From positions 26,440,724 to 26,504,723 of the forward strand of contig OZ020520.1 in NCBI GenBank assembly GCA_963971425.1: DNA of 64,000 nucleotides. Direction: 5' to 3'. Below, piece by piece: positions 1 through 13,265 of the stretch. The notes beneath the pieces are model-generated. The model did not search any database. It was given only the letters and a program-made list of their open reading frames with translations, and had not been told where the DNA came from. The stretch comes from Bryoerythrophyllum caledonicum. Its lineage: Eukaryota; Streptophyta; Bryopsida; Pottiales; Pottiaceae. Made by a program: the position numbers and the translations under genes. Positions within the stretch are counted from its first letter, which is position 1; each line of letters starts with the position of its first letter.

Positions 1-1550
1 AGAGAATGAATTATCTTTACGCAGATGTTTTTTGTTTTTGTTTTTAGACTTATAAGGGAAAAGTCGTAGTTCTTCAAATATTGAAAGCTTAAATTTGGAG
101 CAGTTGAGCAGGGTGCTTTAGAGTTGAATAATGTAGGGTACTGTAGAGTTGAATGATACAAAGTATTATAAATTTGAATAGAGCACTTTCATGAGGCAGG
201 AAACAACGGAGGAAAGTTGTTGGCAGCTCTCATTGTTTTTACTTAAAATTCCATAGAAATGAAGGATTCTACCTTTCTTCAAAAATATTTCTCTTTTTTA
301 ATTGAAGAAGGCATAATGGTCTATGCCGCATTTGGATTTTAGATACAAAAAATATTTTCCTATCTAAAAAAAAGATTAAAAAATCTCATATAAATGGCTA
401 CTTTCAATATCCAAGCTAGTCATTGCAGGCCCATGTTTTTAATTCTACACATCTCTACTAGTTGTGATTTTTGACATGTAATGACCTAATACAAGGTAGA
501 ACATTGATTTATAAAATTTATGCAATGTGTAATAGAAATTATGCTATTATTAGGAGTCAAAGTACATTGACTCTCACCGCATTGAAAAGAAAAAAACCAT
601 TCAACAGCCTTAAAATGCATGTATCTTACAACTCGTACGGTTAAACTCTACAAACTTTTCCAAGCGTCTTCTTGTAGTAGTTCAAATGAAGATCCTGTGA
701 TTGAAAATAGCAAAAATTTGATTCAATTTGTTTATACATCTCTTCTTAGAAAGACAATTTTGGGGTGGTTTTGGTGAAACATAGTCTCGGTCCTTTAGTG
801 GATAGCCTTGTTAAGTCAAAGCCTATGACCATGGCATCAATTCTAATTTCCATTCTACTCTGTAATCTAATTTTCATTAGATATAAGTGGAAATTGTTTA
901 TTTATTTTTTTAGAAATGAGATCAGAATCTGTCTTCTATATGTCACAAAAATCACAAATTTGTTTGTTGAATTTCGAAATTATTGTGAATTCCGAAGAAA
1001 AAGTGAAGAAAATTCATATCAAGTAGAAACTATGTTTGAAAATTTTGAAATTTTCACCAAAAGTGTACATTACAGTGCCAAAAATTTGGTATGAATGAAA
1101 CTTCCATGTTTAGCTAAAATTTGAAATTTAGTCAATTATGGTTATACGCCCAAAGTTCAAATTGCAATACCTTATTCATTTCTATAAAATTTAAAAAGCT
1201 TAAAATTGGAGTAAAAACTAGACTTCTGAAGCTTCATAGGGATAGCTAGCAACTAGTCGGAACCCCTTACTTCTGGTGGGCGCTTCTGTGGATACCCCAT
1301 TGGCGGCCACCAACTAAAAATAGGAGTACACTTTGGAAAGCCACAATTACATTCCATTGGAAATTTATGAAATCACTTGGATTGAAACTATAATTCTATT
1401 TGCTATCTCTAAAAAATAAACATAATATTATTTGTTCTCTCTATATTTGCACATCCCTTAAGCGGGGGTTACCATAATTGCACTATCTCTAATGAATGCT
1501 TGATTCATGCAAGTCTTTAGGCTTGCATTACCCTACGCGTCGGTTTGGTT
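1..1550. other. AT-rich intergenic DNA, no gene seen
   Basis: No coding exon chain, RNA gene or complete mobile element could be supported here. The sequence is AT-rich with homopolymer runs. The only long open frame (765-1094, +) has low-complexity composition and no recognisable motif, so I do not call it. Confidence 0.6.
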
Positions 1551-1710
1551 TGTACATAATTAAATAAAAAATACAGATTGTCCAATAAATTGGAAAATTA
1601 CGGGATTTGTCTAAGGTCATACTCATGTAATACCTAGGAAACACTCACATAACACCTAGGTGATACCCGTTGTGTCCAAACTACTCTGGAATGGAAAAAA
1701 TAATTAATTT
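1551..1710 (+). repeat. dispersed repeat, copy A
   Basis: This stretch shares ordered blocks with 10957-11130: GTACATAATTAAAT, a TTGTCCAA block, TTGGAAAAT, a block of GTGATA/CATGTAATAC and GTTGTGTCC, then an AATAATT tail. Order and orientation match in both copies, with scattered substitutions and small indels. It is probably a small non-autonomous element. No open frame or clear terminal repeat was found. Confidence 0.5.
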
Positions 1711-1785
1711 GATAGGGAGTGTCCGAACCCGACCGATTCATAAAACTGACCAGATGCACTTAAAACTCAAAATGATATCCTGAAC

Positions 1786-1915
1786 AATGAAAGGACCTGG
1801 AAAAGACGGGATCAATATGATGTGAAGGGACCTAGATTAAGGCAAAGGGACCTGGATTAGGATGAAAGGGATCTGGATCAGGGTAAAGGGACCTGGATTA
1901 GGAGATGGGACCTGC
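1786..1915 (+). repeat. short tandem repeat upstream of TOC34
   Basis: About five to six degenerate copies of a unit of roughly 20 bp (AAGGGACCTGGATTA plus a short variable spacer) end about 200 bp before the TOC34 start codon. The array lies in the likely promoter or 5' leader. Whether it is functional cannot be told from sequence. Confidence 0.6.
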
Positions 1916-2117
1916 ACGAGGAAGGAGGAAGAAGATGATAACGTTTTGCAGATGGATTGGCGTCGCACATTCACACGTCCACAGACGTCGCCGTCCTTTC
2001 ACAGGATTCTCGGTTGAAGCTCGGGAATGAGCGCCTGAATTCTCTTCGCTACTCGTTGAGCTAGGGCTTCCACATTGGCGGTGCTGTTGCAGCAGCAGCG
2101 GTGAGGAAGGAGGAGCG

Positions 2118-5100
2118 ATGGCGGCCACTCCGACGCGTGAGTGGACCGGGCTGCAGCAGTTCCCCGTCGCCACCCAGACGGCCCTGCACAACATCCTCGG
2201 CAAGCTCCGCCAACAGGTCAGTCAGTGGCTTTGGGGAGGTTTTGTAAAACCCTAGTGTGTCGTGGTTGTGTGAAAATTGGCATCAGATTTCGTCTTTACG
2301 CGAAGCTCTAGTTTGATGGTTTCGCCACAAATCAGTTGTTATTCTGTGTTTGGATGGTTTTTGTGAGCCCTAGTTTGGTCGTTGTGTGGAAGAATTGGCA
2401 ACAGGTCCGTTTCTGTTAGTCTCTTGTGGGGGGTTTATGTCAGCCCTAGTTTTGTGGTTGTGACAAAATTGGCTACAGGTCAGTTGTTTTTTAGTTTCCT
2501 TGGGTTTCCGTAAACCCTCGTTTGGTGGTTGTGTGAAGGGTTTCTACTTCCTGTCGAATTGACTCTTATTCATGCAAGCCCTAAAATTGCGTTTCTTGTG
2601 CTTGGTTCTTCACGATTTTCTTTTATTATATGGAAGAAAGAGTGAATGGGACGCCCTTGGGCAACATTGGCATGTGTAATCTTATGTGTGCTGAAGGGAC
2701 ACTTTATTTATGCAAGCCCTAAAATTTGTGTCATGTAGCTGCTTCTTGTATCTAATTCAGGTATTAAGACGTTAGGGGACATGTAACATTGACCTGTGTG
2801 TACTCTTCTAACTGGGGATTGAATTTTGAATTTTGCAATTTGAGGGTTCGATTGACGTAAATTTTCTGGTGCATTTGCAGAACAAGGAGTCTCTGACGGT
2901 GCTGGTAGTAGGTAAAGGCGGCGTAGGGAAGAGCTCCACGGTGAATTCTATAGTTGGTGAAAGGGTGACTGTCGTCAGCGCATTCCAGGTAATGACTTGT
3001 GGAGGTTGATGGTGAGGTGAACTGGTTTGGAGACATGTGATACTCATGGATATAGTGGTGGTGGTGCAGTCGGAGACGTTGAGACCTCTTCAATGTGCCA
3101 GGTCCAGGGCAGGGTTCACCTTGAACATCATAGACACTCCGGGTCTGGTGGAAGGAGGGTGCATCAACGACCAAGCTTTAGACATCATCCGAAGGTATTT
3201 GTATTTTTAATAAGATCAGAGTTCTTTGTAAGGTCACCTAGAGTTTGGACAAGATTCCCCCTCGTTTTATAAAGACGGCTCGAACTACTTTAACTTGAGT
3301 TTAGAGACCACTAAGCTCTTTGTCCATAATAAGGATTCTAATTGATAGACCACCAAGCTCTTCTATGGATCTAATATCTAAAAAAATGAGGAGAGAGTAG
3401 TAAATAGAGGGGGTTGCCTTACTGACTTTACAAAAGCTTTTCCATTGACTTAATTGTAGGAGAAGACCAGTAAGCTCTTCTAACTATGTAGGATGAGGAG
3501 AGAGCAGTAAAAAGAGGGCACAACTTCACAAAGACTGCTTGGTTTTTGTGGCATTGTTGGAGATTGTGACTAAATTTAGTGCGTTAGCATGTTCTCTAAA
3601 GCAATGTTGTTCTTTCTTTTATGGCAGGTTCCTGTTGAACAAGACCATTGATGCAGTTCTATACGTTGACCGGCTAGATGGCTATCGTGTGGACAACTTA
3701 GACAAGCAGGTGATGAGGGCTTTGGCACGCAGCTTTGGCCCCAATTTCTGGCGCATAGCTGTGATTGTGCTGACTCATGCGCAGCTCTCGCCTCCTGACG
3801 GCGGCGAGTATTCCGAGTTCGTGGAGAAGAGGTCATCAGCTTTACAGGCAGCCATTCGGCAAGAGGCAGGTCTTAAGAAGACTGAAAAAGAGGTGCGGAG
3901 AAAAAACTCTCAATTTAGCGCTCAACTGAGTATGAAAGTTTGAAAGTCTTGTATGCAGGGTAAAGGATGGTCTGCGTTCAACAACGAGCAGAGTCTAAAC
4001 TGTAAACCTACCCTAAACTTGTTGGTGATTTTTATACCTCTTAGTGCTTTTGTTTAAGATGTGCAGGTACCTTATGTGCTAGTGGAGAATAGTGGCCGAT
4101 GCAACACAAATGCAGGAGGAGAAAAGGTACGGGAATTTTGCAGGCGTCTCCTTCAAATAATTATATTCGTCATTGGTGTGAGGATTCGGCTTTTTTCTGC
4201 AATTCATTTATCGAACAAGGGTATCATTCCTTGTTGAGTCGAACGCTAATGTGATGCGAAGAAATTTCTGGACCTGTTTCGTTGCCATAGTTCATGGGGG
4301 TAAATTCAATAACTGGCTGTTGATTACGTGGAGGCCTTTCCTCTACACTTAACGCAACCTATTTTTCCATCAGATTCTTCCCAATGGCACTGTTTGGCTC
4401 CCAGTCATTGTTGAGCGGATAGTGGAGGTGGCCACAGGACCTACCGGATCCATTTTCGTGGACAAGAAGCTGATCGATGGCCCCAACGCCAACGAAAGGG
4501 GCAAGTGGTGGATTCCTCTTCTAATAGTGGCTCAAGTAAGTGTACTTTCTGTCATCTTTGAATATTATTAAATTAACACAAGAGCTTGGTGGTCTTATCC
4601 TTCAATTCAGTCAATTGAAGAGCTTGTTGGTTTTCAAACCCAAGTCAAAGGAGTGTTAGCTTTCATGGAGACTCAAGAAAGAGTCTACATGAGATAGCGG
4701 CCTCTCTCTCCAAAGTTGAGAACTATTTAGAGCTGATTCTAATAACCCAGAGGGGGCATCTTATTCGAACTTCCATAACATTCTAGAATCAACACCAGGA
4801 CAGCTTCCATTTAGGGGGATGGTTCCCAGATAAGGCTTAGAGCTTCTTGAACCAAACTGAAAATGTCTAATGAAGATGGCGTTCAAAGAAATGAAATAGA
4901 CGTGTGAGCGTTGATTCTTCACGTGGCCCAGTATGTCAGGCGGCCTCACCTATCAATTGCAGGAGAGTCTGGAAGAGCCGCGTTTGATGCTGATGAATGC
5001 TTGGCTTTCTTTGTGTTTCCAGTATTTTCTGGTGGTGAGGCCGATCCGGAAGGCCATCGACCGGGACATGAGCGAGGAGAAGAACCAGCGGCCGCAATGG

Positions 5101-5259
5101 GAGATCCGGGCGGAGGAGTTCCGGCGCAACACGTCGATGTACGAGGACGACCAGGCGGACGAGCAGTCCATCAGCCAGGCCTTCCAACAGGGCGCGGACG
5201 GGCTCGGCGACCAGCTCGGCACTTTTGATGACGATGATGAGGATGACGATGATTACTAA
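2118..5259 (+). CDS. TOC34: TOC34-type chloroplast outer-envelope preprotein receptor GTPase
   Basis: GTPase receptor of the TOC translocon, which recognises transit peptides at the chloroplast outer envelope. Seven exons join in frame with GT-AG borders: 2118-2216, 2881-2988, 3070-3194, 3628-3892, 4067-4126, 4374-4535 and 5023-5259, giving 351 aa. The P-loop GKGGVGKSS lies at about residues 44-52, IIDTPG (G3) at 89-94, the YVDRLDGYRVDNLD dimer-interface segment at 123-136, LTHAQLSPPDG (G4 region) at 159 onward and VENSGRCN (G5 region) at about 205. The tail anchor is WWIPLLIVAQYFLVV (about 264-278). The first ATG gives the expected short N-terminus of this family. The tail after the anchor is about 70 residues, longer than the few residues usual in flowering plants, and ends in an acidic run (FDDDDEDDDDY). 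It is convergent with the ERGIC3-like gene. Identification rests on motif recall, not a search. Confidence 0.95.
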
Positions 5260-6185
5260 ATCAGCTTCGCAGGAAGAGGAAGAACTGATGCGGAGGTGGA
5301 TGAAGATTAGTTTTGATCTCTCGTCTGAAGAGGAGCTCAGTTGAGGAACTAGTTGAGGACAATGGTTCGGCTTGCAACCAGTTAGAAATCAGGGGAGATC
5401 GATCTTGGTATGGATGAGTTGAGTTCCATTCTTTTTCTTTCGGTGGTTTTTAGGTCATTATTCAGTGTTAGATAGTTTCAGTTGTATTGTAGCCGAGACC
5501 TCGAGGCATGGAATAGATCTTTCTTCCAGATTTATTTGTTTGGACCTTTATTAAATGGACAGCGAGAAACTAGCAGGTTCGTCCCAAAATGATTCTGAAA
5601 CGAGAAGGAAATTTTGCGGCCAGGAAACGGAAATACAGTAGATTATTTCTGGTGTTCATTCTCGTTAGCCTCCTATGCAATGAGGAAAGTCCTGGACTGT
5701 TTTCAGATTAGAGCTGCAGATCCTGATGTTCAGACTTGGTAAAAACATTGCCACCTGATGATGGAATTCAATAATCTAGTGACCACCACAAGTGAGCACA
5801 CTGAGCCTCTGGCCAGTGTAAACATGACAGAAGAAGCTACATGTGCAACTTATCTGACTAGTACAAAAGACTTCTTAGCACACAACTCAACTGCTGCGCC
5901 ACTTTGATCCTGATACCAGAAAAATAAATTAAAATTCTTTCACTACATGGTGCACCCATTTTGTCTCGGAAGAGTAAATAGTGTATGGTAAGCTATGTCC
6001 ACAACTGCGAGATCTGAGTACAAGACAACTGGGTACAATCAAGGTCCTCTCGTTCGACTTCTGCATCAACTTTTGCTGGAATACCTCTTACAAACATAAC
6101 AGCTACCTTGCCTCTTGGATGCTCATCATTGGTATCCATGTGAAGGTTCTAACCTGCCACAAGCTGACTGAAAGAAGAGACTCCA
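5260..6185. other. tail-to-tail intergenic region
   Basis: Between the stop codons of the convergent TOC34 and ERGIC3-like genes. It should hold both 3' UTRs and poly(A) sites, and it is AT-rich near the ends. No additional gene is seen. Confidence 0.5.
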
Positions 6186-9100
6186 CTAACTGAGCTTTCC
6201 TAGCTCCATCTTCTTCTTGATTGCCCGGTGCCCATGGTAGATGAAAGAGTCAATAATGCCTGCTATTGTGTACACACCTGTACAACGAAAGACACTTTCA
6301 AAATCGGATAAACTCGAGACCAATCAGCAACCTGAGCTATGCGTAGAAAAGAAAACTTCTGTTCCATTACTTTTTTTCGATCGTCCATGTACTGGAGCTG
6401 CTTTCAGGAAGAATAATAAATGAATACTAGCCAAGAAATAGATTCTACATCTTCCTGCTGAAAACAGGAATGTTTAAACTAAGATAGCATACAGTACCTC
6501 CGACAATGGCACAAACGTTCGTCAGAAAATGCAGAAACGATGGTCTCCCTTCTGTGAATTTCACCTGCGATTGTGAACACCACATACAACAAATACTACC
6601 ATCAATAAAAGCCAACCGGAACAAATCGATACTGGATACAGTTATGATTTCCAGCCACAACCTCAGAAGTTCTGCCAGCAAGTGAAACCACACTAGCACA
6701 ACGAAAGTACGACATCCCACACAAACTCATCAATATTGTTTTTACTAAGTTTAGAAAATTGTAGAAATATGATTGGCCAGAATTTCAGATTGATCAGGTA
6801 CCTTGATGGGTGACAATTCGTAAAAGAAGAAAACACCAGGAACAACTCTCGAGTTGTCATGATCTCCATCTGTGTAGTGCTCCGTCACAGAAAACTGGAA
6901 AATACAAGTCCAATTGATGAGAATGGTAACAAGATGCTACAGAACAGCGCCTAACCTTAGAAAATGTAAAAACAAGCGCATACAGTGCAAGGAAGACAAT
7001 GACGAACCTGATTGGTTGATATTTTGTGGCCTCTAATGTCGGTGTACACTGTGGGCACCACCTGTCGAAATCCAAAGATAAAATTAGCATAAGAACAAAA
7101 TAAACTCATCGAATTACGACATGGTAAGTAAGTTATTCCCTAATACGCCAGTCAAACATCAAATTAGACCCAAACTGACGTAACGAAAGAACTCCAAGTT
7201 GATGAAAACGAGTAGAATAGGCACCTTGATGAAGTACTGGTACATGCCATTTTGATCCTTTTGTGTGCTTACCACCCTGTAAAGAGCAACCAGGTAGATC
7301 GAGTCTTTTAAGCGGAAGTGCGTGGAAACAACTACGCATCAAGTTTAGAGATCGTAACAATTAATGAGTAACGGTTCAGATAAAAACAGAAGAGAGTGTG
7401 GTGAACTTACTTGTCCAAAGGATTCACGGCTCCAGGAAAATGAGCACCAAAACTGAGCTCGTTAATGGTATGGCTCACCTGCAAGTGTAAGGATCCCAAA
7501 AACCAAATCAGGCACTTTGCTGGTGAGTTCTCAATTGGATTCATTGATCATGTTCAATGAAATTCTGAAGAGCAAACAACAATAATCAGTTCTCTATAAG
7601 CAAAATGTTACTGAGCGTAACACGTGCTTAAGCACTCTACATTGAACTGAAGTTTCCAGATAAAACCAATGTAATATTCCTAGAGAATGTTGAAGATATA
7701 ATTACATTGAAGCTGTCTGCTTTTAAACCCAGCAGGTCAAGAAGATGCATAGCTGATTGCTGAAACGATTTCCCTGGCGCAATGTGAAAATGTCCTGCCA
7801 CCTTGTTGACTTCCAGTTTTCCATAGATGTTACAACCCTCTCCAGCCTCCTCCTTTACTCTCTCAATGAAACCCTCTCTATGGCACTGAAACGACAGAAT
7901 AAGATCGAAACTCAGCAATAGGACAACAATTCAAGTCAATCAGAAATGGGCACTAAATACAAACGAAAAATGAAACCAGGCACCACCTACATTATTGACA
8001 TGAGTATAAAATATCACAACCATGAAACATCCATATTCAAAAATATATAGTTCAACTGTATCCAGCGTGCATAAACAACGTCAATATTCCAACCTGATCA
8101 ATAAGGTCCGTATTGCTCACGGCCCACCCCTTTTTGCGATAAGCTTCTCGCACCTCTTCACATGAGTTACAGCATTCATCATCAGACTGCAGCAGACCAC
8201 AAACCCCAGTTTGTATCAAACTTTGATCATACAAAATTCTATCATATGGGACAGACTGAGACTATATCTATTTTAGTATACCACCTTTCCATTTAACCAA
8301 TGCAAGCTTCTGAAGTTTCGAACCTCGCAATCTGTATACAAGGCGCTACTGGTAGCAAGTAGCCATATAAATTGTTCTCACCATAAACCGCTGATTAAGA
8401 ATACATTGCTTTCTAACATGCGAAGGAGATGGAATAAGAAGCTTACAGATTCTGCGCCAAAACAAGAACCGCAGTAGGTTTCATTGTGCTCAAGCCTTCC
8501 ACCATGCTTTTGCAACGGCTTTTGAACCTGCCATTGAGATGTCTCACAATCGGTCAACAGCATTATCCGCATGTCACAAATTTGTGGCGCACAAGGCATT
8601 CCGACTTGCTAGGCAGACACTTATCTCAATGCGAATAAACATATTCAAAAACAAGACGGAAAAGTTCTAAGCCACATCACTAAGATATAGATTCAATGGC
8701 TGACCTTGGGGGCGTTGATGGAATCCAGCTTTGGGCCATCAATAGCTTTGCCATGAATATCCAGCCTTTTCTTGTAGATATTGTGCCTCTGTACTCGCAT
8801 GAAATGAAGAGAATAAGAGTGACGGTAAACTGACTGATACTACGGTTAACTCGGTAAATAATAAGTAAACAAAGGATATGAATATCAACGACAGAAACGC
8901 AAATCTGAATACATGATTGAAACAGGCAATAGGCTGAGTAACATACCACATCGAGGTGCTGCTCACCGCTAATATCCATTGCATCTAAGCTGACAACCGA
9001 ACATGCCAATGCCGGGAACGTGAAGTCCAACTACAAAATCACAAAACCGCGCAACTTAAAAATTAAGCCTCAATTCACCGATCCACCACTTTGACAAACA

Positions 9101-9606
9101 AAGAAAATGAATGATAAAATATACGGACGGATCAAACCAACTAGCAAAGAAAAAGTAAACAGATGGAACTCAAAATTCAATTCCACACGTACATTGATCT
9201 GAAGAGTCTCCCCTCGTGAAGTATCCACAACCAGCTGATTCTGTGTCTGAGCACTTAAATACAACCCTGAAACCAGAAGACATTACAACAGTAAAAAGAA
9301 AATCGCTTCCAGAAAACATAAACCTTCCTGCACCAAAAAATACTTGAAAACGGAGGTCTATGAGCATAAATTCGGGTAGGTTATAGAATCAAAATTGTTT
9401 GGCAGAAGATCCCGAAAATAAACCACAGTAGTACAAGAATAGAGCGATAGGATCCGCAATCACTTACGAAATTCTGTGATGAATAGGAGGGCCATAAATA
9501 TGGATGACACGAGCGTAATAACACCGCCAGATAGAGTTCGGCTGTAAAAGTCTTCACTAATCTTAGGGTAAGCATCGAGCTGCTTCAACTTATTAAAGTA
9601 CGCCAT
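6186..9606 (-). CDS. ERGIC3/Erv46-like ER-Golgi cargo receptor
   Basis: Membrane subunit of the Erv41-Erv46 complex, which cycles between ER and Golgi and retrieves escaped ER proteins. Thirteen exons on the minus strand join in frame (9606-9468, 9266-9193, 9030-8947, 8788-8705, 8527-8447, 8186-8094, 7885-7706, 7478-7411, 7276-7225, 7061-7008, 6894-6802, 6564-6498, 6277-6186), giving 386 aa, the usual family length. The N-terminus MAYFNKLKQLDAYPK precedes transmembrane segment 1 (about 27-47). A large lumenal domain follows, then transmembrane segment 2 (about 343-366) and a short basic cytosolic tail (AIKKKMELGKLS). The Erv46 hallmark cysteine cluster is present: CGSC at 146-149 and CCNSC at 159-163. 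The neighbouring divergent gene at 14695 encodes the likely partner class. The ATG at 9606 is the only one giving the conserved start. Confidence 0.94.
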
Positions 9607-10580
9607 TATTGATTCGTGTCCAGATCCCCAGTCCTACACCTACTTCGGTCCTCTAACACTCTCGTTAATTTCTCAGCTGGTGCACAAACCCCTGACTATC
9701 AAAGAACCAGTTCTCCGTCTTGTTCTTGAACATCCCTGCATAACCTCCGCCAAATTCCTAAAACCATCACGACACCGCCGAGAGTTCCATCCAAGCTCGT
9801 ACCAGCAATCCCTGCACACAGCCTCAGGTCAGTTAACCCCTCGCTCATGATCCAACGAGTCCAAGGTGACCTAAGAACACTCCCAATCAAACAAGATCCC
9901 TGGCTACCAATCAACCTTCCACAACAGCAGAGACAATGCCAAAACTGACAACAGAACGAGCTCTAAACCCCGTCCTCCACCAGCGGCATCGAAACAAAAC
10001 AAAACCTCAGCACTATCAACCCCTAGAACTCGCCTTCACATTAAAAACAACCAAAACCGCAACCTTCACAAAACCAGAAGAATCCACCTCAAGACTCATC
10101 ACGCCGCAGATAAAACTCACGAACAAACAGGAAATCACCTCCACAACTTCCGAAACAGCCAATTGCGTAGGACAAAAGAACCGAACAAGAACGACAGCAC
10201 CAGACTGTGCATCAAAAACGAGAGGAAAGGCGACTGAAGGCTCAGAACCCTAAACTCATGCACCTACGAGTCGGCGACGTGAAATCCCAGACAGAGTGTG
10301 CGATGAGCGTGACAATCGCGGCGATCCGGTCATGCGAGCTCCAGAGCTGTAGCCGCCGCGCCAGCGCAGCTCCCTCTCTCGCAATTGAGCTCCGACGTGC
10401 GCGCACAATTGCTCGCACACAACCACAACTTTCCTTCTCACGACGGTCTCGGGACGACGATCCAAAGCCGTCACTGCTCGTAAAACCTTCAAAATCAATA
10501 GATTTCAAGATGATGCAAGTCACAGGCTCAGAGAAACCCAGACGGTCTGGTTTAGGGGTGTAGTGACGGGTTTGGGAGGA
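9607..10580. other. upstream region of the ERGIC3-like gene
   Basis: Likely promoter and 5' leader of the minus-strand ERGIC3-like gene, with a more GC-rich patch at about 10250-10560. Several overlapping open frames exist on both strands there, but none has a recognisable domain. The frames look like composition effects. Confidence 0.4.
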
Positions 10581-10956
10581 GATATACCGGGCGCTTCGGG
10601 TGGGGATGGGTCGGACCGGCAGATGAGTCTGCCGGGCCCGCTTGCCAGGCTGCCCGTCTGGAACGTTCGGACTTCGTCGCCGTCACCTGAAAGTCAAAGA
10701 ATCTGTTGAACGTAATCTTTTTCCGTCACGTTTCACGTCCATCCCTGGAAACCATGGATTGTTGGGATCCAGAAGAAAGGGGGAAAAGAGATTAAATGTA
10801 TTAAAAAAAAGGGGGAAGAGAAATGAATGGATCCTGGTCAAATTGCTTCTCTTTTGACTTTTGGGGAAAGCCATGGAATCCAAGGAAATGCAACAAGAAT
10901 TCATTGCATTCCAATGCTTGAAGGGATCTAGCTTATCCTAGGCTGTGGTCGCTTTC

Positions 10957-11130
10957 GTACATAATTAAATGGAGAGTTGTCCAAAATTTTGGAAAATATA
11001 GAGTTTTTTGTCCAAGTGATTACACATGCAAATGTCAAGGTGCTACCAGTATGATGCATAGGTGATATCCATGTAATACTTAGGTGATGCATGTTGTGTC
11101 CGAATCATTGTGTGAAAGGAAAATAATTCT
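10957..11130 (+). repeat. dispersed repeat, copy B
   Basis: Second copy of the 1551-1710 repeat in the same orientation, starting at GTACATAATTAAAT and ending in the GTTGTGTCC plus AATAATT blocks. It is slightly longer because of small insertions. Confidence 0.5.
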
Positions 11131-13150
11131 TTCAACATAGAGGCGTTGAAAGCGACCACTAGGTACGGTATTAGATTAGAGTTTTCAACGATTCACATCA
11201 CCCACTTGGATTGGAGTCATCCATAGTGTTAATATAATGAATCCAATTTTTTTTAAATGTAATGTAGAGACCCTTATGATCATAGGACAAAGGAAGTGGC
11301 ACAATCAAACAAAATCTTAGGATGAGGGGTGGTTTGTAGGATCACCGAAAAACTAGTACAACAGAATTGTCCTAAAAGTATAAGGAGCTCACCCCCTCTG
11401 TCAATGTCAACTTTATGTTTTTTATAATAGTAATCAAGACTACATGGAGAAGGTGACTTGGCTTGGAATTGTTTAGAATGAAATGTTAGTTAAATCTTAA
11501 TTCCTAAGGACAAAAAGTCCCAAGGTAGGCTTTTGTAAATCTTGGCCGAGTACACTGACACGATTGCAATTTACATTTCTAGTACTTGAGATTTTGTACA
11601 AAGATGCATTGAGAGGACAAGAGCTATATGGGAATATAATGTTTATTCTCAACAAACCTAGAAAATATAAATTATGCCATCTTAAAGAAAAATTGTCGAA
11701 GGCAGGCACATCAAGCTACGTCAAAGACGTTTGCTATACCCTCTATTGAACGTGAAGTATTAAATACAAGTAAGTAACATTATTTTATGTGAGAAATTGT
11801 CAAAACAATAACCTTCCATAGTGTAAAAATTTACTTCAAGATGAGTAAAAAAATTCTCACCTTTTGTAGGCAAGGTGCAAAAAACAAATCCCATTTTCTT
11901 ATAAAAGTTAGAGATCTTGATGTTTTTTCTCTAGTACATTTTTTTTTGCTTCATATGGATTTTCTATCTACAAAATAATGAAATGATCAAAAGCCAAAAC
12001 ATGGTTTGGTGATTTGTTGACCTCACTTCATTCTTGAATTTATTTGAAAATGCTTCACCTCTCCAATACCTTGTAAAATTGGTGTACATCACTCATATCA
12101 ATGGTATAAAATTCAAAACTTATGTACTACAAAAACTAACACCAAATGAAGTCAAACACTGTCGATCCTTGAAATCTAGGAAGAAGCAAATTTCTTTTGT
12201 CCACTTAAAACACTATAATCTTCCAATCCATGTGGTCAAATATTATGAAACTTTGTGAGCATATGGGTTTACAAGTGTAAATTAAAATCTTACGGTTGAA
12301 GATGAAAATAATGACTTTTTCTTTTTCTTTTTAATTCTTTGCACTACAATGAGCAACTTTAAAGCATTTTCGGTGATAAACAGTGAAAAAATTTTACGGG
12401 TCAAAAATCACTTCCTACCAACTTAGCCTTTAAAGGCCTAACATCCATATATGGGTTGTTTTGGCAAAGAACCTTTGTAGCAAGAGCTACATGGCCACCT
12501 CAAAGGAAAAAATACACCTTCACTTAAAAGTGGAGGAAGATGGGCATCTATTGAGACCATTGCCATGAAAATCGGTGCAAGCATTAGCAAGTTACAATAA
12601 TTACCGTGAAGTGGAATCATAGATTTTTGTATTGAAGTGTACCCTATGCGTAGATGCCACTCCGTGTGATCTAGAACTCGTAGACCCTCTCCGGCTAAAA
12701 TACCTCATCAGCCTTAACCCTAAAGGAAGGCCCAAGTGTACCTACGGGTTACAAATTTGTTCACTTTGACTGCAATTATCTTTCAATCCGTAGGGTCAAA
12801 ATTCACAAAATTTTGACTACACCATCTCATACAAATTTAGAAGAAGATCCTCTGGTTACATACTCAAAAAGTTCAAAAAGTTAATCTTATTAGATTATAA
12901 TCAATGGAGTGGAGATTCCTCTAAACCTTTAGGGGTTAAAGGGTTAAATGCATCATGCTTATTGGATCCAGCATTCAATGCAGATGGCACGTCAATCATG
13001 TCATGCCATCCAAATGAATCCCATGTTGGCTGGATTCACGCATTTGTGATGACCACTTGAAACCACTAATTTCCTGTAGTCAACATGAACACAGGATTCC
13101 ATATAATTGCATGTGAAAAAATCCCTCTACAGTACCGGTACGCAGTAGTA
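11131..13150. other. intergenic DNA, no gene seen
   Basis: AT-rich sequence between the two divergent ER-Golgi receptor genes. I found no exon chain, RNA gene or complete transposon. Short open frames (for example 12034-12258 +) have no domain signature. Confidence 0.5.
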
Positions 13151-13265
13151 TATTTCATTATGTCCTGTGGGCATTTGCTTAGTGAAGAGAATGAACAAAC
13201 ACTATATTCACGCCGGTCTCCTTCGAAAACCGGAGTTCTTCTTCTTTCTTCTTTTATGTTTAATG
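13151..13265 (+). repeat. isolated 3'-end relic of the LINE-like element
   Basis: This segment matches the 3' end of the retroelement at 51560-51670. Both contain TGTCCTGTGGGCAT, then a GAACAAACA block, an ATTCACGCCGG block, an imperfect hairpin with a TTC loop (13211-13235 here) and a TTCTTCTTCTT tract. No coding part of the element accompanies it, as expected for a severely 5'-truncated LINE insertion or a SINE that shares the LINE tail. Confidence 0.6.

Noticed and set aside
3539..3943. Start of a separate gene at 3539
   Set aside because: The frame is TOC34 exon 4 with flanking intron sequence; the G4 motif THAQLSPPDG and splice phases tie it to TOC34.
4911..5228. 105-codon ORF overlapping the TOC34 last intron and exon
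   Set aside because: It is an alternate frame over TOC34 exon 7; the TOC34 frame there encodes the conserved membrane anchor.
10207..10563. Overlapping ORFs on both strands upstream of the ERGIC3-like gene
   Set aside because: No domain, no splice partners, and Arg/Ser-rich composition on all frames; more likely leader or promoter DNA.
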